The notes beneath the pieces were generated by a model that saw nothing but the letters and a program-made list of their open reading frames with translations, made no database searches and was not told where the DNA came from. This document shows, in pieces, positions 26,656 to 36,661 of a DNA stretch of 64,000 bases (its first letter is position 1; every line of letters begins with the position of its first letter). Both the position numbers and the translations under genes were made by a program. This DNA is from Chloropicon primus (Eukaryota; Chlorophyta; Chloropicophyceae; Chloropicales; Chloropicaceae), in assembly GCA_023205875.1 (NCBI GenBank), contig CP060763.1, positions 124,001-188,000 on the forward strand. Reading direction: 5' to 3'.

Positions 26656-29600
26656 ATGACGGACGGGAGCGAGGTCAACGGGAGCGATGCCAAGGTAAGT
26701 CCGCGACCCTTGACTCGCATCGTCGTGGAGGATCTCTACTCTCTCTCTCTTTTTTTTTTCCTCTCTCTCTCTCTCTCCGTTTGGCTAGGATTGTTGTCGG
26801 GTACCTCTCTTTCAAGATGCTTCGGCGACTTCGGGAGGTTTGGCCCCGCCTCAACTCGACTCGACTGGGCGACTGACTGACTGACTTGCTTCGCTTTCGC
26901 TTTCGTCGACCGCTAGACGCGGGATCTCGAGTGGCTCAAGGATTGTATCCAGGAGGGTGAGGTGGAGCCAGGCCAAGTGCTGAGGAGGGAGGGAAGGCTC
27001 AAGGATTGCGACAAGCTCTTCGAGGATGGGATGCTGGATGAAGGTGCGGAGGATGGGGAGGGTCTGGGTGAAGCTGACCTCGCATTTGAGAGCGAGAGCG
27101 AGGAGGATTACGGTTTGGATGACTTTGAGCTGGAGGAGGGGACTGACGCGGAGGAGAGGAAGCAACACCTTCGTGGGCAGCTCGTTTACCTTGTCCGAGA
27201 GTTCATGAAGAGGGATCCGGGGTACCTCAGGAAGCCTCTCTCTGCCCTGAACAAGGAGGCTGCACAATTCCAGAAGGGCGGTGACGACATGTCCGCCGTC
27301 GCAGCGTACTCGAAACTCTTCGCAAAAGTTACGAAGAACCGCTTGACCCATCCGGAGCTCTACGTCACTCACTGCAACAGGTAAGGTCTCCGTGCACGAT
27401 CTCTCTCTCTCTCTCTCTCTCTTTCAGTGGCTAACGGCTTGGGATGAACCTTCTTTCCTCAAGAGCGTCCGCGTACCTGAATCTCGGGCTTCACGAGGAG
27501 GCCTTGTGGGACTCGATGAAGTGCATGCAGCTCGCCGAGAAGGCGTTGAACCGAAACGTTGAGCTTGCCTCCCAGATATTTGTCAAGGCCCATGCCAAAA
27601 AGGGATTCGCGCTTTTGGGCATGGAGAGGTACAGGGCCGCCTCCGCCGTGTTCGACAAGGGGCTCAAGATGGACCCCTTCAGCAAGGACATGAAAAGAGG
27701 TCTCGAGGAGGCCCAGAGAATGATTCTAGAGGACTTGTTGAGCGGCAAGAGCCAGAGGGTGAAGGCCCTCCCCAGCAACAGGGACTATCATGCGCAGAAG
27801 ATCACGATGCAGCCCTATTCTGCTCCTCTGCACAAGATCAGGACTGAGGACATGCTTCCTCACCAGCTTTTGACGCCGTTCCAGGCGGAGAACGACTACC
27901 ATGTCAAGGACACTTACAACTACATGACCGTCCAAGGGGACATAAGAATGCCGAAGAGCCACTACACGTACTTGGAGGACGACTACAGGCACGAGATCTA
28001 CAAGGAGGCCATAACAAAAGCGGTCCGAGACATTTCCGTGGACATGGACTGCAGGGTCCTGCATTTGGGAGCCGGCAGCGGCTTGAACACCATGATGTGC
28101 CTCAAAGCAGGTGCCCACCACGTCACCGCGGTGGAGAGGTGGCTTTACTTGGCAATGAGCTCAAAGGAGGTCCTGCTCAGCAACGGCTTCAACGACGACC
28201 AAGTGAAAGTGATCTACAAGAGGCCAACGGACCTCGCTTTGTTGCGGGATGTCCCCGTGGTCTGCAATCTGCTGCTCTGCGATATTCTGGATGACGGGCT
28301 GCTGACCTCTGGAATCATTCCAGCCGTAAAGCATGCTCTTGGGAACATGATGATCGACCAGCCCGTGGTCATCCCGTGCTCGGCCACAGTGTACGTGCAA
28401 GCCGGCCAGGTGTACACGAAAGACGTCTGCGGATTCGACGTGAGCGTTATGAATCGCCACAGGTGGATGCCGGCGTTCACATCAGGGACGCCCTTCAATG
28501 AAGAGAGCTTTGTTCCTCTCTCTGCGCCTATGGAGGTCTGGCAATTCGATATGCTCACCCCTCCAGAGGAAGCAGACCAGCATTCCGTGGACGTTCACTT
28601 CACGAGGCCTGGGGTGTTCAACGCGATTCGGTTCTGGTACGATTTGCATCTGTACGACGGCGTTCACCTTTCCACGGGGCCCGAGACCGTGGAGTTGGGT
28701 CTCAAGTCCCTTCGGCCCGCAGTTCAGTACATGAAGGGGCAGATGCACGTCAAGGAAGGGGACGTCATCCCCTTGACCGCGATGCATAACACCGTGAGGA
28801 TCAAGTTTGACATCGATGACGCAGAGTACGCCAGCATCGCCAGGCCCGACGCTTCCTTCCCCCAGAACCAATTTTCGTTCTTGAGCGACACGACGCGGAA
28901 TGAAGCCTACTATCGTGCCATCGATAGGGTCATCGCCAAGATGAAGAAGCAGGGGAAAGAAGTCCATGCTCTGGACATGGGGTGCGGCAGCGGCTTGTTT
29001 TCGATGATGGCGGCGAGGTGTGGTGCAGACTCTGTAGTTGCAGCAGAGATGCACGATGGCTTGTGCGACACGGCGAGGCACGTCATCGCCCGGAATGGCT
29101 TGTCAGAGAACATCTCCGTCGTGAACAAGGACATTGGTTTGCTGGAGAGGGGAACCCACGTGAGGGCCTACGGCGCCAATCTTGTGATTGCCGACTTCTT
29201 CGATTCTGGCCTGCTGCGGGACAACTTCATGTTTCTGCTTGAGAAGGTGAAGACGAGAGTGCTGCAGGAAGAGTACTCGATCGTGCCAGCGGCGGCCACG
29301 ATCTATTGCATGGGCATCGAGTCTTTCACCAAGAACGTGCAAGGGTTTGATTTCTCCTCGTTCAACAAGTATCGCTGGGACAAGCAGTACGAGACGGCGG
29401 ACCTGGCTTCCTTGCCCCACAGAAAACTGACAAAGCCCAAGAAGGTCTTCGAGTACTTCTTCCAAGGCGATCGAAAGGGCAGAAGCAGGGAAAACGTCCT
29501 GAAGCTCGAGGTCGTGAATCCCGGGCACATGAACGCGATCGTCTTTTGGTTTGATCTCCACCTGGATGAGCACGAGACCATAACGTCTGCACCGCCAGGT

Positions 29601-30299
29601 GTCACATCAGGGGGCGTTGTTTTGAAGAATTATGGCGACGAGAGCTTGCTGAAGGAGGCCGACGCGCCGAAATTCGAGGACGATGACACATTCATCCCGA
29701 GCGAGTCCTTCGAGGGCGAGAGAAAGGGCTACGCGTTCAAAAAGGGAGAGCAAGGTCTGGGTTACTACGTCGATTTCCCTGGGCACTACGCGGCCCAGCA
29801 GAATTACTCGTCCCTGGTGGAGGCGGACGACGACGAAGAGGAGCAGCTGCAGGAGCACCACTGGGGCCAAGCCCTGCAGTACTTGGACAGGGCGGTGCAG
29901 GTTCAACCCAAGAAGAGGATCACCATCTTGGCGAAGAGGGAGGGAAATGCGATCAAGTTCTCGCTCAAGGAGGGAATCGGAAGCAGGGTGGGCAAGTCCC
30001 CGTGGAAGGTCGAATGGGGTGGCGGGGCATCCGTGGAGAACCCTCACTACCAGAGAGTCCACTACTGCCAGCTCCTCGTAAGCGACTTTCTCATGAGGCT
30101 GAGGTCCAAGAGGTTTCCGCCGATAGAGAAGGACATGAAAATGATGCTGGCGAACTGCGGCAACCTGTTCCTGGATCCTGCGGTCATCACAGAAGTCTAC
30201 CACGAGTTTGTCGTCCTGGAGATGATCCACGGCCAGCCTGAGTTCTGCCCTGGCGCATCCCTTGAGGCCCTCACCAAGCCTCCACTCCAGTTCTCCTAA
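26656..30299 (+). CDS. TPR protein with two PRMT-type methyltransferase domains (PRMT9-like)
   Basis: Three exons, 26656-26694, 26917-27380 and 27464-30299, 1112 residues; the second join gives HCNRASAYLNLGLHEEAL. TPR units lie at about 125-230. The first methyltransferase domain has VLHLGAGSGLNTMMCL near 365, the second has ALDMGCGSGLFSMMAARCG near 671. Two PRMT modules after TPRs is the build of PRMT9, which methylates splicing factor SF3B2 in animals. In the loops that normally carry the two catalytic glutamates, module 1 reads LLCDILDDGLL and module 2 IADFFDSGLL, so the first acidic position is Asp in both; activity is uncertain. A C-terminal domain of about 150 residues is not recognised. 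The 13-codon first exon is supported by the ATG, donor and phase. Confidence 0.85.
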
Positions 30300-30402
30300 C
30301 CTTTAGTAGTAAGTCCCCCCCCTGTTGTGTGGAAATCAATGGATTAGCCCTCACCTTCATCCACCATCATCACCAATGACCACCTTGCTCTTCCCTCCAT
30401 TT

Positions 30403-30440
30403 TGGTCAAGTGAGGGCTCTTCGGAAAGAGCAAGAGCAAG
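30403..30440 (+). promoter_or_regulatory. promoter-element copy upstream of the kinase-like gene, opposite orientation
   Basis: A forward copy with GAAAG at 30424 (GGTCAAGTGAGGGCTCTTCG then GAAAGAGCAAGAGC). The gene downstream is on the plus strand, so this is one of three exceptions to the orientation rule. Confidence 0.45.
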
Positions 30441-30585
30441 AGAAAGACGCAGTGCAAGAGATCCTCCTCCCCCTCCCTCCCCCTCTGCCCCATCATCATC
30501 ACCATCATCACCACCACCATGATCGTGATCGTCATCATCTCCCTTCTCCAAGCCAGGCCAAGAGCTTGGCGACCGAGGAGGCAGG

Positions 30586-31701
30586 ATGACGACGAGGAGG
30601 CAGGACCCCGTGGCGGAAGAGATGCGAAGGAAGGACGAGAAGCCGTCGATATCGATTCGGAAAGCACGCGAGCTCGCTCTCGAACACTTCAACCTTCGAG
30701 GACCTCACCCTCTCGACCGCATCTTTCGTTTTGGTCGACAAGCCACGAGGATCATTCCCTTGAACAGCTACGATGACAGGAACTTTTTGTTTTACCGGAA
30801 GCGGATGGTGAAGTTCTACAATGGCGTTGAGAGCGGGCATCCGGCATTCATCGATGCTCAGGGGCGAGCGATGGCGAGGTGCAAAGCTGGAGGGATCTTG
30901 ACAAATGCTCCGGTCTTGGCCAAGGATGGCAAGGACGTTGTGTTTGTGGAACTGGTGAGGAAGGATGAAGGGAGTGGTGAGTTGGTGACGAGGAAGCATG
31001 CGATGCGGGTGCTTGAGTTCATCCCTGGGAAGGTCTTGGGAGACATTGAGCAGACGGATGACTTGCTGGTGCAAGCGGGCGAGCTCATAGGAAGGGTTGA
31101 CGAAGTTTTTCAGAACTTTGATCACATTGGGTTTCACAGGAACCACTTGTGGGATCTCAAGCACTCTCTCAAGCTCCGTGAGTTCGTGGGCCACATCCGT
31201 GGAGGGTCCAGGAAGGAGCTCGTGGTGAGGGTGTTGCAGGAGTTTGAGGACAAGGTCTTGCCTCTATCAGGCAAGCTGAGGGAGTCTGTGATACACAACG
31301 ACGCGAACGACCAGAATATCTTGGCGGACGAGAAGGGCAAGGAGGTGATTGGTATATTGGATTGGGGGGACATGGTCAAGTCTTGGCTCGTGTGCGAGAT
31401 TGCAATCGCGATGGCTTACGTCATGCTGAACAAGGAAGACATCCTGAAGGACGCGTCCTCGTTGCTCAAAGGTTACTGCAAGCGCGTCCAGCTGCGGGAG
31501 TGCGAGGTCAAAGTTCTCAGAACGCTCATCGCTTGCAGGCTCGCGTGCTCGAGCACAATGTCCGCCTATTCTGCCTCCAAGGATCCGGACAACAAGTACT
31601 TGCTCTTGACTCAGGAGCCCGGGTGGAAAGCGCTAGAAGCTTTCATGGCGCTGCCCGAGGACGTCGTGAGCAAAACGTTTGCCCGGGCCGCAACAGCGTG
31701 A
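30586..31701 (+). CDS. hydroxylysine-kinase-like phosphotransferase (APH fold)
   Basis: A single exon of 371 residues. It has the aminoglycoside-phosphotransferase fold: a catalytic Brenner-type motif SVIHNDANDQNIL and the metal-binding IGILDWGDMVKSWLVCEIAI. FIPGKVLGDI and DELLQAGELIGRVD-like helices and HRNHLWDLKH also resemble AGPHD1/HYKK, the GTP-dependent 5-hydroxylysine kinase of lysine breakdown. In plants a related domain is fused to an aminotransferase; here it stands alone. The substrate is inferred from family resemblance. It converges on the RING-CH gene with 71 bp between stops. Confidence 0.8.
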   Translation: MTTRRQDPVAEEMRRKDEKPSISIRKARELALEHFNLRGPHPLDRIFRFGRQATRIIPLNSYDDRNFLFYRKRMVKFYNGVESGHPAFIDAQGRAMARCKAGGILTNAPVLAKDGKDVVFVELVRKDEGSGELVTRKHAMRVLEFIPGKVLGDIEQTDDLLVQAGELIGRVDEVFQNFDHIGFHRNHLWDLKHSLKLREFVGHIRGGSRKELVVRVLQEFEDKVLPLSGKLRESVIHNDANDQNILADEKGKEVIGILDWGDMVKSWLVCEIAIAMAYVMLNKEDILKDASSLLKGYCKRVQLRECEVKVLRTLIACRLACSSTMSAYSASKDPDNKYLLLTQEPGWKALEAFMALPEDVVSKTFARAATA

Positions 31702-31772
31702 AGGGAGGGGGGAGCGAAAATGATTTTTACTGCCCGATTATATTGAATTGCTTATGATATTGTTTTGTTTTA

Positions 31773-32865
31773 CTACGGCCTGCAAGCGCAGGCGCCGTTG
31801 ATGAGCGTGGCCTGGAACGTTCTCTTCCCTCCCTGAGCGCGAAGGATCTCCGGCGGAAAGTCTCGGGCACAACCTCCCCCGCCGTCGCAGGCGCCATCCT
31901 GGAGAGCAGGCAGCAGCATCAGGCTGCATGTGGCGCCCTCCGCCTCGCAAGTCTGGTGAACAGAGTACGTGGAATACCTCAGGCAGGGCTTGCCCGCGTC
32001 CTCCGGTCCGTGACACAATCTGCCCTGCAGCGACGAGGAGTTTCTCAAGGATTCCCTCGGCACAAGGCACATCATCTTGACTTTGGCGGAGCAGAAACCC
32101 GTGAAGACCTCTATGCCGGAATCGAAAGGCTGGACCTCGTTCACCATGACCGTGTTGCCCCTCCCCTTGTAGTAACTGTTCCAGTTCCAGATCAGAAACA
32201 CGATGACGAGGACCATGATGACCGAGAACGCCAACAGGATGCAAGCGTTGATCCACCTGGAGAGGCGCTCGTGCCGCAAGAGGAAATCTTGTGGATGAAA
32301 CAGAGGGATGAGATGACATGGGATAAAGTGAGGTGAAGTGAGGTGAGGTGAGGTGAGAAGAAGTCAGCCTCTCTCTCGTTTGCTCGTGGAAAGGTTTGTT
32401 CGCACACTCACTTCGCAAGTTCCTGCTCCGCTGGCTCATGGCATCCTCCTCGTCCCCGGCGGCGTGTCCCGCCCGAGCCCTTCGCATGGTGAGGGCGTGC
32501 CTGTACGCCAGCGCCTCCTCCGACGTGAGTATCGTCTCGCCCGCCGGCAGCACGAACCTGTCCCCGCATATTTCGCACTCCATGCAGCCCTTCTCCAGCA
32601 CCCAGTGCCTCAGGCAGCTCTTGTGAACCGTCGCGATGGTGCCCCTGCAAGCGCACGGCATCACGAGGGGATCCTCCCGCGTGCCCCCCTCGAAGCAGAA
32701 CCTGCATTCCTCCTCCTTGTCGCCCTCGACCACCACCCCAACCGGCGAGCACTCACCATTCACCTCACCAAGCTCCACCTCTCCCATCCTCGTCGTCCTC
32801 GTCCCGGCCTCGTCCTCGTCCTCATCCCCCCTCCCGCTCGGCGACCTCATCGTTCCGCAGTCCAT
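31773..32865 (-). CDS. RING-CH (MARCH-type) membrane E3 ubiquitin ligase
   Basis: Two exons, 32865-32412 and 32287-31773, 322 residues; the join gives SRNLRNFLLRHERL. The C4HC3 RING-CH is at about residues 54-100: CRFCFEGG, MPCACRGT, VHKSCLRHWVLEKG, CMECEIC. A hydrophobic helix follows in exon 2 (CILLAFSVIMVLVIVFLIW), after which about 125 residues with ten or more Cys look lumenal or extracellular (CLVPRESLRNSS, CLRYSTYSVHQTCE, GACDGGGGCARDFP). MARCH proteins normally have two membrane helices; only one is obvious here, and the Cys-rich tail is not recognised. An Asp/Glu-rich stretch precedes the RING-CH. Confidence 0.8.
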
Positions 32866-32883
32866 GCCTGCCTGCTGCGCACT

Positions 32884-32906
32884 CGTAACGGGCGCACTCG
32901 TAACGC
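32884..32906 (-). promoter_or_regulatory. paired CGTAACG elements before the RING-CH start
   Basis: CGTAACG occurs at 32884 and 32899, about 20 and 35 bp upstream of the ATG at 32865. Confidence 0.4.
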
Positions 32907-32991
32907 ACGACGGGACGTCGACGTCGCCTTTTTTTTTTCGAGAGTCCAACGACTGACGCCGTCGAAGTGGGGCGGCTAGGCTACCTCCTGG

Positions 32992-33289
32992 GGGTGTTGG
33001 TCCCACGGACAAGTCATGAGGACGGAGGCAATGAAGGGTGAGGGTGGGGGTGGAAGGTGGAGGTGGAAGGTGAGGGAGTTGGGATGAATGCCTCCCTCCG
33101 TCTTGCTTCCCATCTGAGGTGATGGCGTCGTGTTGAGTTGAGGGACGTGTTGGTGTCCCATGGACGGACAAGTCATGGAGGCTTGAGGACGGAGGCAATG
33201 ACGAGGGGTGAAGGTGAGGGAGTTGGGATGAATGCCTCCCTCCGTCTTGCTTCCCATCTGAGGTGATGGCGTCGTGTTGAGTTGAGGGA
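32992..33289. repeat. tandem non-coding duplication, two units of about 145-155 bp
   Basis: Units at 32992-33144 and 33147-33289 share GTGTTGGT, CCCA.GGACAAGTCATG, GGACGGAGGCAATGA, GTGAGGGAGTTGGGATGAAT, GCCTCCCTCCGTCTTGCTTC and GATGGCGTCGTGTTGAGTTG. They lie upstream of the RING-CH gene. A (GAGGGT)n-like run follows at about 33315-33340. Confidence 0.85.
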
Positions 33290-33540
33290 TGCAGGAACCC
33301 GAGAGCAAAGAGAGAATGAGGGTGAGGGTGAGGGTGAGGGCGAGGAAAGGGACAAGGGATGGAGCAGCGAGATCCTTGCTCCTCTTCTCGGGGATGGAGG
33401 ATGGAGGCTCGTTTACGACTGACCTCAAAGAGGACAGAAAGCCCTACACAAGGGAGACAAGAGGATATTCTAGCAAGCTCTTGAGAGAGGTCACACTCCT
33501 CCTTCGTGATGATGACAACCACGAGAGAGGAAAAAGCGGG

Positions 33541-33863
33541 AGAGCGGAAGATTGGGAGGTCACTCCCTCCATGCTGTTGCCCTGCCCTGCCCTGCCCAGT
33601 CCTCCTCCTCCTCCTCCTCCGTCCGTCCCTTGGTTCCCCTTTAGTCTCAAAAGTGAGCTTACTCGCCTGGATCACACGCCTCCCTTATGCTCACAAACTA
33701 AGGAAAAGGGAAAGAAAGAAAGAGAGGGAGGCAGAGCGGAAGATTGAGAGGTCACTCCCTCCATGCTGTTCCCCTGCCCTGCCCTGCCCAGTCCTCCTCC
33801 TCCTCCTCCTCCGTCCGTCCCTTGGTTCCCCTTTAGTCTCAAAAGTGAGCTTACTCGCCTGGA
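33541..33863. repeat. second tandem non-coding duplication, offset about 192 bp
   Basis: Units at about 33541-33675 and 33733-33863 share GAGCGGAAGATTG, GTCACTCCCTCCATGCTGTT, (CCCTG)n, (CCT)n, CGTCCGTCCCTTGGTTCCCC and AGTGAGCTTACTCGCCTGGA. The offset is close to the phasing of the promoter elements. No coding sequence is convincing between 32866 and 34400; 33980-34350 is comparatively AT-rich and shows nothing I can name. Confidence 0.85.
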
Positions 33864-34400
33864 CACATTTTTCCGGTCAACAAGAGAGAGAGAGAGAGGA
33901 CCAAGCCAAGGTGGGCATCAACATCAAAGGGCAACGCGTGAGGGGGCAAAGGCCAAGCCTTGGAGGATGTTATGATCCTGTGACTGTCTCCTGAATTCCA
34001 TCCATGCTTCCCTCCACCTTCTTACCTCATCTCATGGAGTGAAGCATCGAAGAGACAACGACAACATAACGCAACACCAACACTTTTCGGAGGGACAAAA
34101 GGAATTGCAACACAACAACGAAGGCATCAACCATCAACCCAAACAACACATCTTGTGAACAAAAGAGGAGTTTGCTTCTTCTTGTGTGGAGGAAGGGGAT
34201 TGAGCAGCTTGAGAGAATATTGTCTCCCATTGCCTTGACCTTCCTGCCTCATCCAGTGGAGCAGCTAAGACAAAGCAACAGGAATTGGAGGAAAGGGAAT
34301 TTGGAATCAAGTCAAGTTGTGAGTTGCGGTACTCGACTCGATTCGATTCTGAGTGACTAGCTTGAGTTCAAAGAGGTTTGGTTGTCCTGACCGATTTGTA

Positions 34401-35477
34401 ATGCCGAGTGAGGGTTGCAGGAGCTCGAACACGAGCAGTGCGAGGACGAGGTCCTCGGTGTCGTCGTACAGACAAGTTTCGACTGCACCGAGTCACGGGG
34501 AGTATATCATGACCACGCTCGGTGCCAGCAAGGTCCACTCTTCGAACCTCTTGGCGTCCTCATCCAAGTTGAAAGCACCAACGAAGATGGATGCGGAGAA
34601 GATGCTTCACAGGAGTTTGACATCGAACGCTAGCACGGGAGGGAATGGGATTAGGAGACCGTACGGTCGGTTCATCGCCTCGAGGGGAGGACTGGCGCTG
34701 TCTGTTTGGGAGAGGCAGGCGCCCGGAAGTCAAGTCCCTCATGCTTCAAGTTCCAGAGGGGTGAGGGGGAATGCAAGCCATGCGAATGAGGGAGCGTCGT
34801 CGAGTCTCAGCTTTCCGAGGGTGAAGCCGGCGGGAGGCGTCGGGGCTCCAGCGTCCTCGGGCGGCGGCCGGAACGTCAGCAAATACAACGTGAAGAGGAA
34901 GGCTTACACGTCTCGGAACATGGACATCAGCAGCAAGTCCGTGGAGTCCAAGTACAGCTTCCAGGGGACGGACACGATCAATTACTCGAGCTCGAACGTG
35001 ATTGACTTGCCTCTGTTCTCGCGGCCGAGGCCGGAGGGCATGGCAAGCCTGGGTGGGGAGCGGTCCTCGTCCTCGATGCTCACGTCGGGGAACTCGAGGT
35101 CCACGTCGTTCAAGCAGCTGCCATCCGCCACGTTCTTGACCCACATCCCCACGCTGCCGAGGGCGGTTCGGGTGGACTGCGGCCAGTCGTGCGCCAAGGA
35201 TTTCCTGACGAGGAGCCCGAGCAGTGTGGCAAGGTCGCCGACGGCGGCCTTCCTCGGCGGGGGAGACTCGGCCGTCAACTTGAGTTCCAAGAGCCTCAAG
35301 TCTCTCTCTTCCTTTGGCCTGCCAGAGGTCCTCAGCGGCGCTTTGAGCCTCAACATCAATCAGCTCAACAACTACCAGCAGCAGCAGCAGCGGACAGCGG
35401 CAGCCCAGCAGCACCACTACATGCACGCCCCGACGACCGCCAGGCACCAAGGCTTCTCCATGATGTCCACCATGTAA
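34401..35477 (+). CDS. Ser-rich low-complexity protein of unknown function
   Basis: A single exon of 358 residues from the first ATG. About a fifth of the residues are Ser; Gly, Arg and Asn are also common, and a Gln run (QQQQQ) followed by a Gln/His stretch lies near the C-terminus. A somewhat more ordered segment occurs around residues 230-290 (SFKQLPSATFLTHIPTLP, VDCGQSCAKDFL, ARSPTAAFLGGGDS, LNLSS-like). No membrane helix, signal peptide or known domain is visible. The long uninterrupted frame, GC-rich third positions and a downstream TATATATA-containing, AT-rich 3' region support a real gene. Several SP and RSPS sites could be phosphorylated. Function is unknown. Confidence 0.65.
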   Translation: MPSEGCRSSNTSSARTRSSVSSYRQVSTAPSHGEYIMTTLGASKVHSSNLLASSSKLKAPTKMDAEKMLHRSLTSNASTGGNGIRRPYGRFIASRGGLALSVWERQAPGSQVPHASSSRGVRGNASHANEGASSSLSFPRVKPAGGVGAPASSGGGRNVSKYNVKRKAYTSRNMDISSKSVESKYSFQGTDTINYSSSNVIDLPLFSRPRPEGMASLGGERSSSSMLTSGNSRSTSFKQLPSATFLTHIPTLPRAVRVDCGQSCAKDFLTRSPSSVARSPTAAFLGGGDSAVNLSSKSLKSLSSFGLPEVLSGALSLNINQLNNYQQQQQRTAAAQQHHYMHAPTTARHQGFSMMSTM

Positions 35478-35632
35478 AGGAAAAAAAAACCGTAACGAAG
35501 CGAAGAGCGATCGTCCATCTTGTTTTGTGTTCATACTCTTTTCTTTCATACAATTGTTATCGTAGCAATCATCATCATCATCTTTGCTATATATATAGCA
35601 AGAGGGGTTGCTGGAGCTTGGCCAGTGGCTGG

Positions 35633-35950
35633 CATGACTCCCTCTCTCCCTCCCCCTCTCTCTCTCTCCCTCCCGTGGTGGTGGTGGTGGTGGAAGCAAA
35701 GGGGAAGCAAAGCAAAGATGGGATCGGGATCAAAGTCAACTTCCATTGGCTCTCCTTGCCATGCATGACTCCCTCTCTCTCCCTCTCTCTCTTTCTCTTG
35801 TTGTGGAGGAGGAGAAGGAGGAGGAGGAAAACAGAGACGCAGAGGAGGAAGCAAAGGGGAAGCAAAAGCAAAAGCAAAAGCAAAAGCAAAAGCAAACGAC
35901 GGGATCGGTGATCGGATTGGATTGGATCGGATCAAAAGTCAACCTCCCTG
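35633..35950. repeat. diverged duplication and simple repeats 3' of the Ser-rich gene
   Basis: GCATGACTCCCTCTCTC, a CT run, a GTGGTGG or GGAGGAG run, AAGCAAAGGGGAAGCAAA and GATCGGAT-type ends occur twice in the same order (from about 35633 and 35763). The second unit contains about six AAAGCA hexamers (35860-35895). The remaining part of 35478-36467 holds promoter elements but no gene. Confidence 0.6.
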
Positions 35951-36177
35951 GGGCTCTGGCTTGAAGATGTGACTTCCTCCTCATCTTTCCTCACCATACG
36001 ACGAGTGACGTTACCTTCATTACTGTGCGTTTTCTACTCCATTTTTTCGCGCCAACGAAAGAGGAAAGAACGTCTCCCTTTCGCGAAGCCGAGCGAGAAG
36101 AGAAAAGGTAAGTTCAACCCCGCCACGGGACGCGAAGGAATGACCTCCGTCAAGGTTCGGCCACGGAAAGTGAATCG

Positions 36178-36400
36178 TCTCTTCGTGATCTTTCCAACGA
36201 GCCGTCGCTCGAAAGAAATGACGTCCTGCTGAGGATGCCACGACTGAATGACTCTTCTCTTGGGCTCTCTCTTTCATGATGCAAAGAGGTGAGTTTTCCC
36301 TGACGCCTACGCCTCGTGGAAGACGCGCGTTCGCTCCAAAGATCACACCAATCGAAGCGTTACGCTCCCCTCTTTCGAAAGAGCCCTCCGCGGAACGAAG
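36178..36400 (+). promoter_or_regulatory. two phased promoter elements of the NST1-like gene
   Basis: Reverse copies have CTTTC at 36190 (CGTGATCTTTCCAACGAGCC then GTCGCTCGAAAGAAATGACG) and 36372 (CCTCTTTCGAAAGAGCCCTC then CGCGGAACGAAG), 182 bp apart. GCGTTACGCTC at 36357 and GTAACGCCC near 36392 add the second core. Donor-like GTAAGT (36108) and GTGAGT (36288) hint at 5' UTR introns ending near CTCGTAG at 36457. Confidence 0.6.
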
Positions 36401-36467
36401 TAACGCCCGGATGAAAACGTTCTGACCTTGATGTTGATCTTCGGTTTGGCCTCGTAGGGATATTGGG

Positions 36468-36627
36468 ATGATGGAGCACGACGAGCGAGCGCTGGAGGCG
36501 GCGAGGAGCAGCGCGTCGGAGGCGGCGCTGCTGAAGGCTCTTAGGGGTCGGAAGGGAAGGTGGGCTCTGAACGAGCTCCTTTCTCCAGAGAGTATGAACC
36601 CTTCTTCTTCTTCTTCTTCGACGGCGA

Positions 36628-36661
<34 letters not shown>

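Noticed and set aside
31738-33675. 645-codon minus frame across the RING-CH gene
   Set aside because: Only the part from the ATG at 32865 has domain content. Upstream it reads through tandem duplicated non-coding DNA, and downstream of the donor at 32411 it reads through the intron in the wrong frame.
33535-33863. Tandem duplicated blocks as a transposon with terminal repeats
   Set aside because: The copies are direct and adjacent, with no inner coding region, no inverted ends and no target-site duplication. Local duplication explains them.
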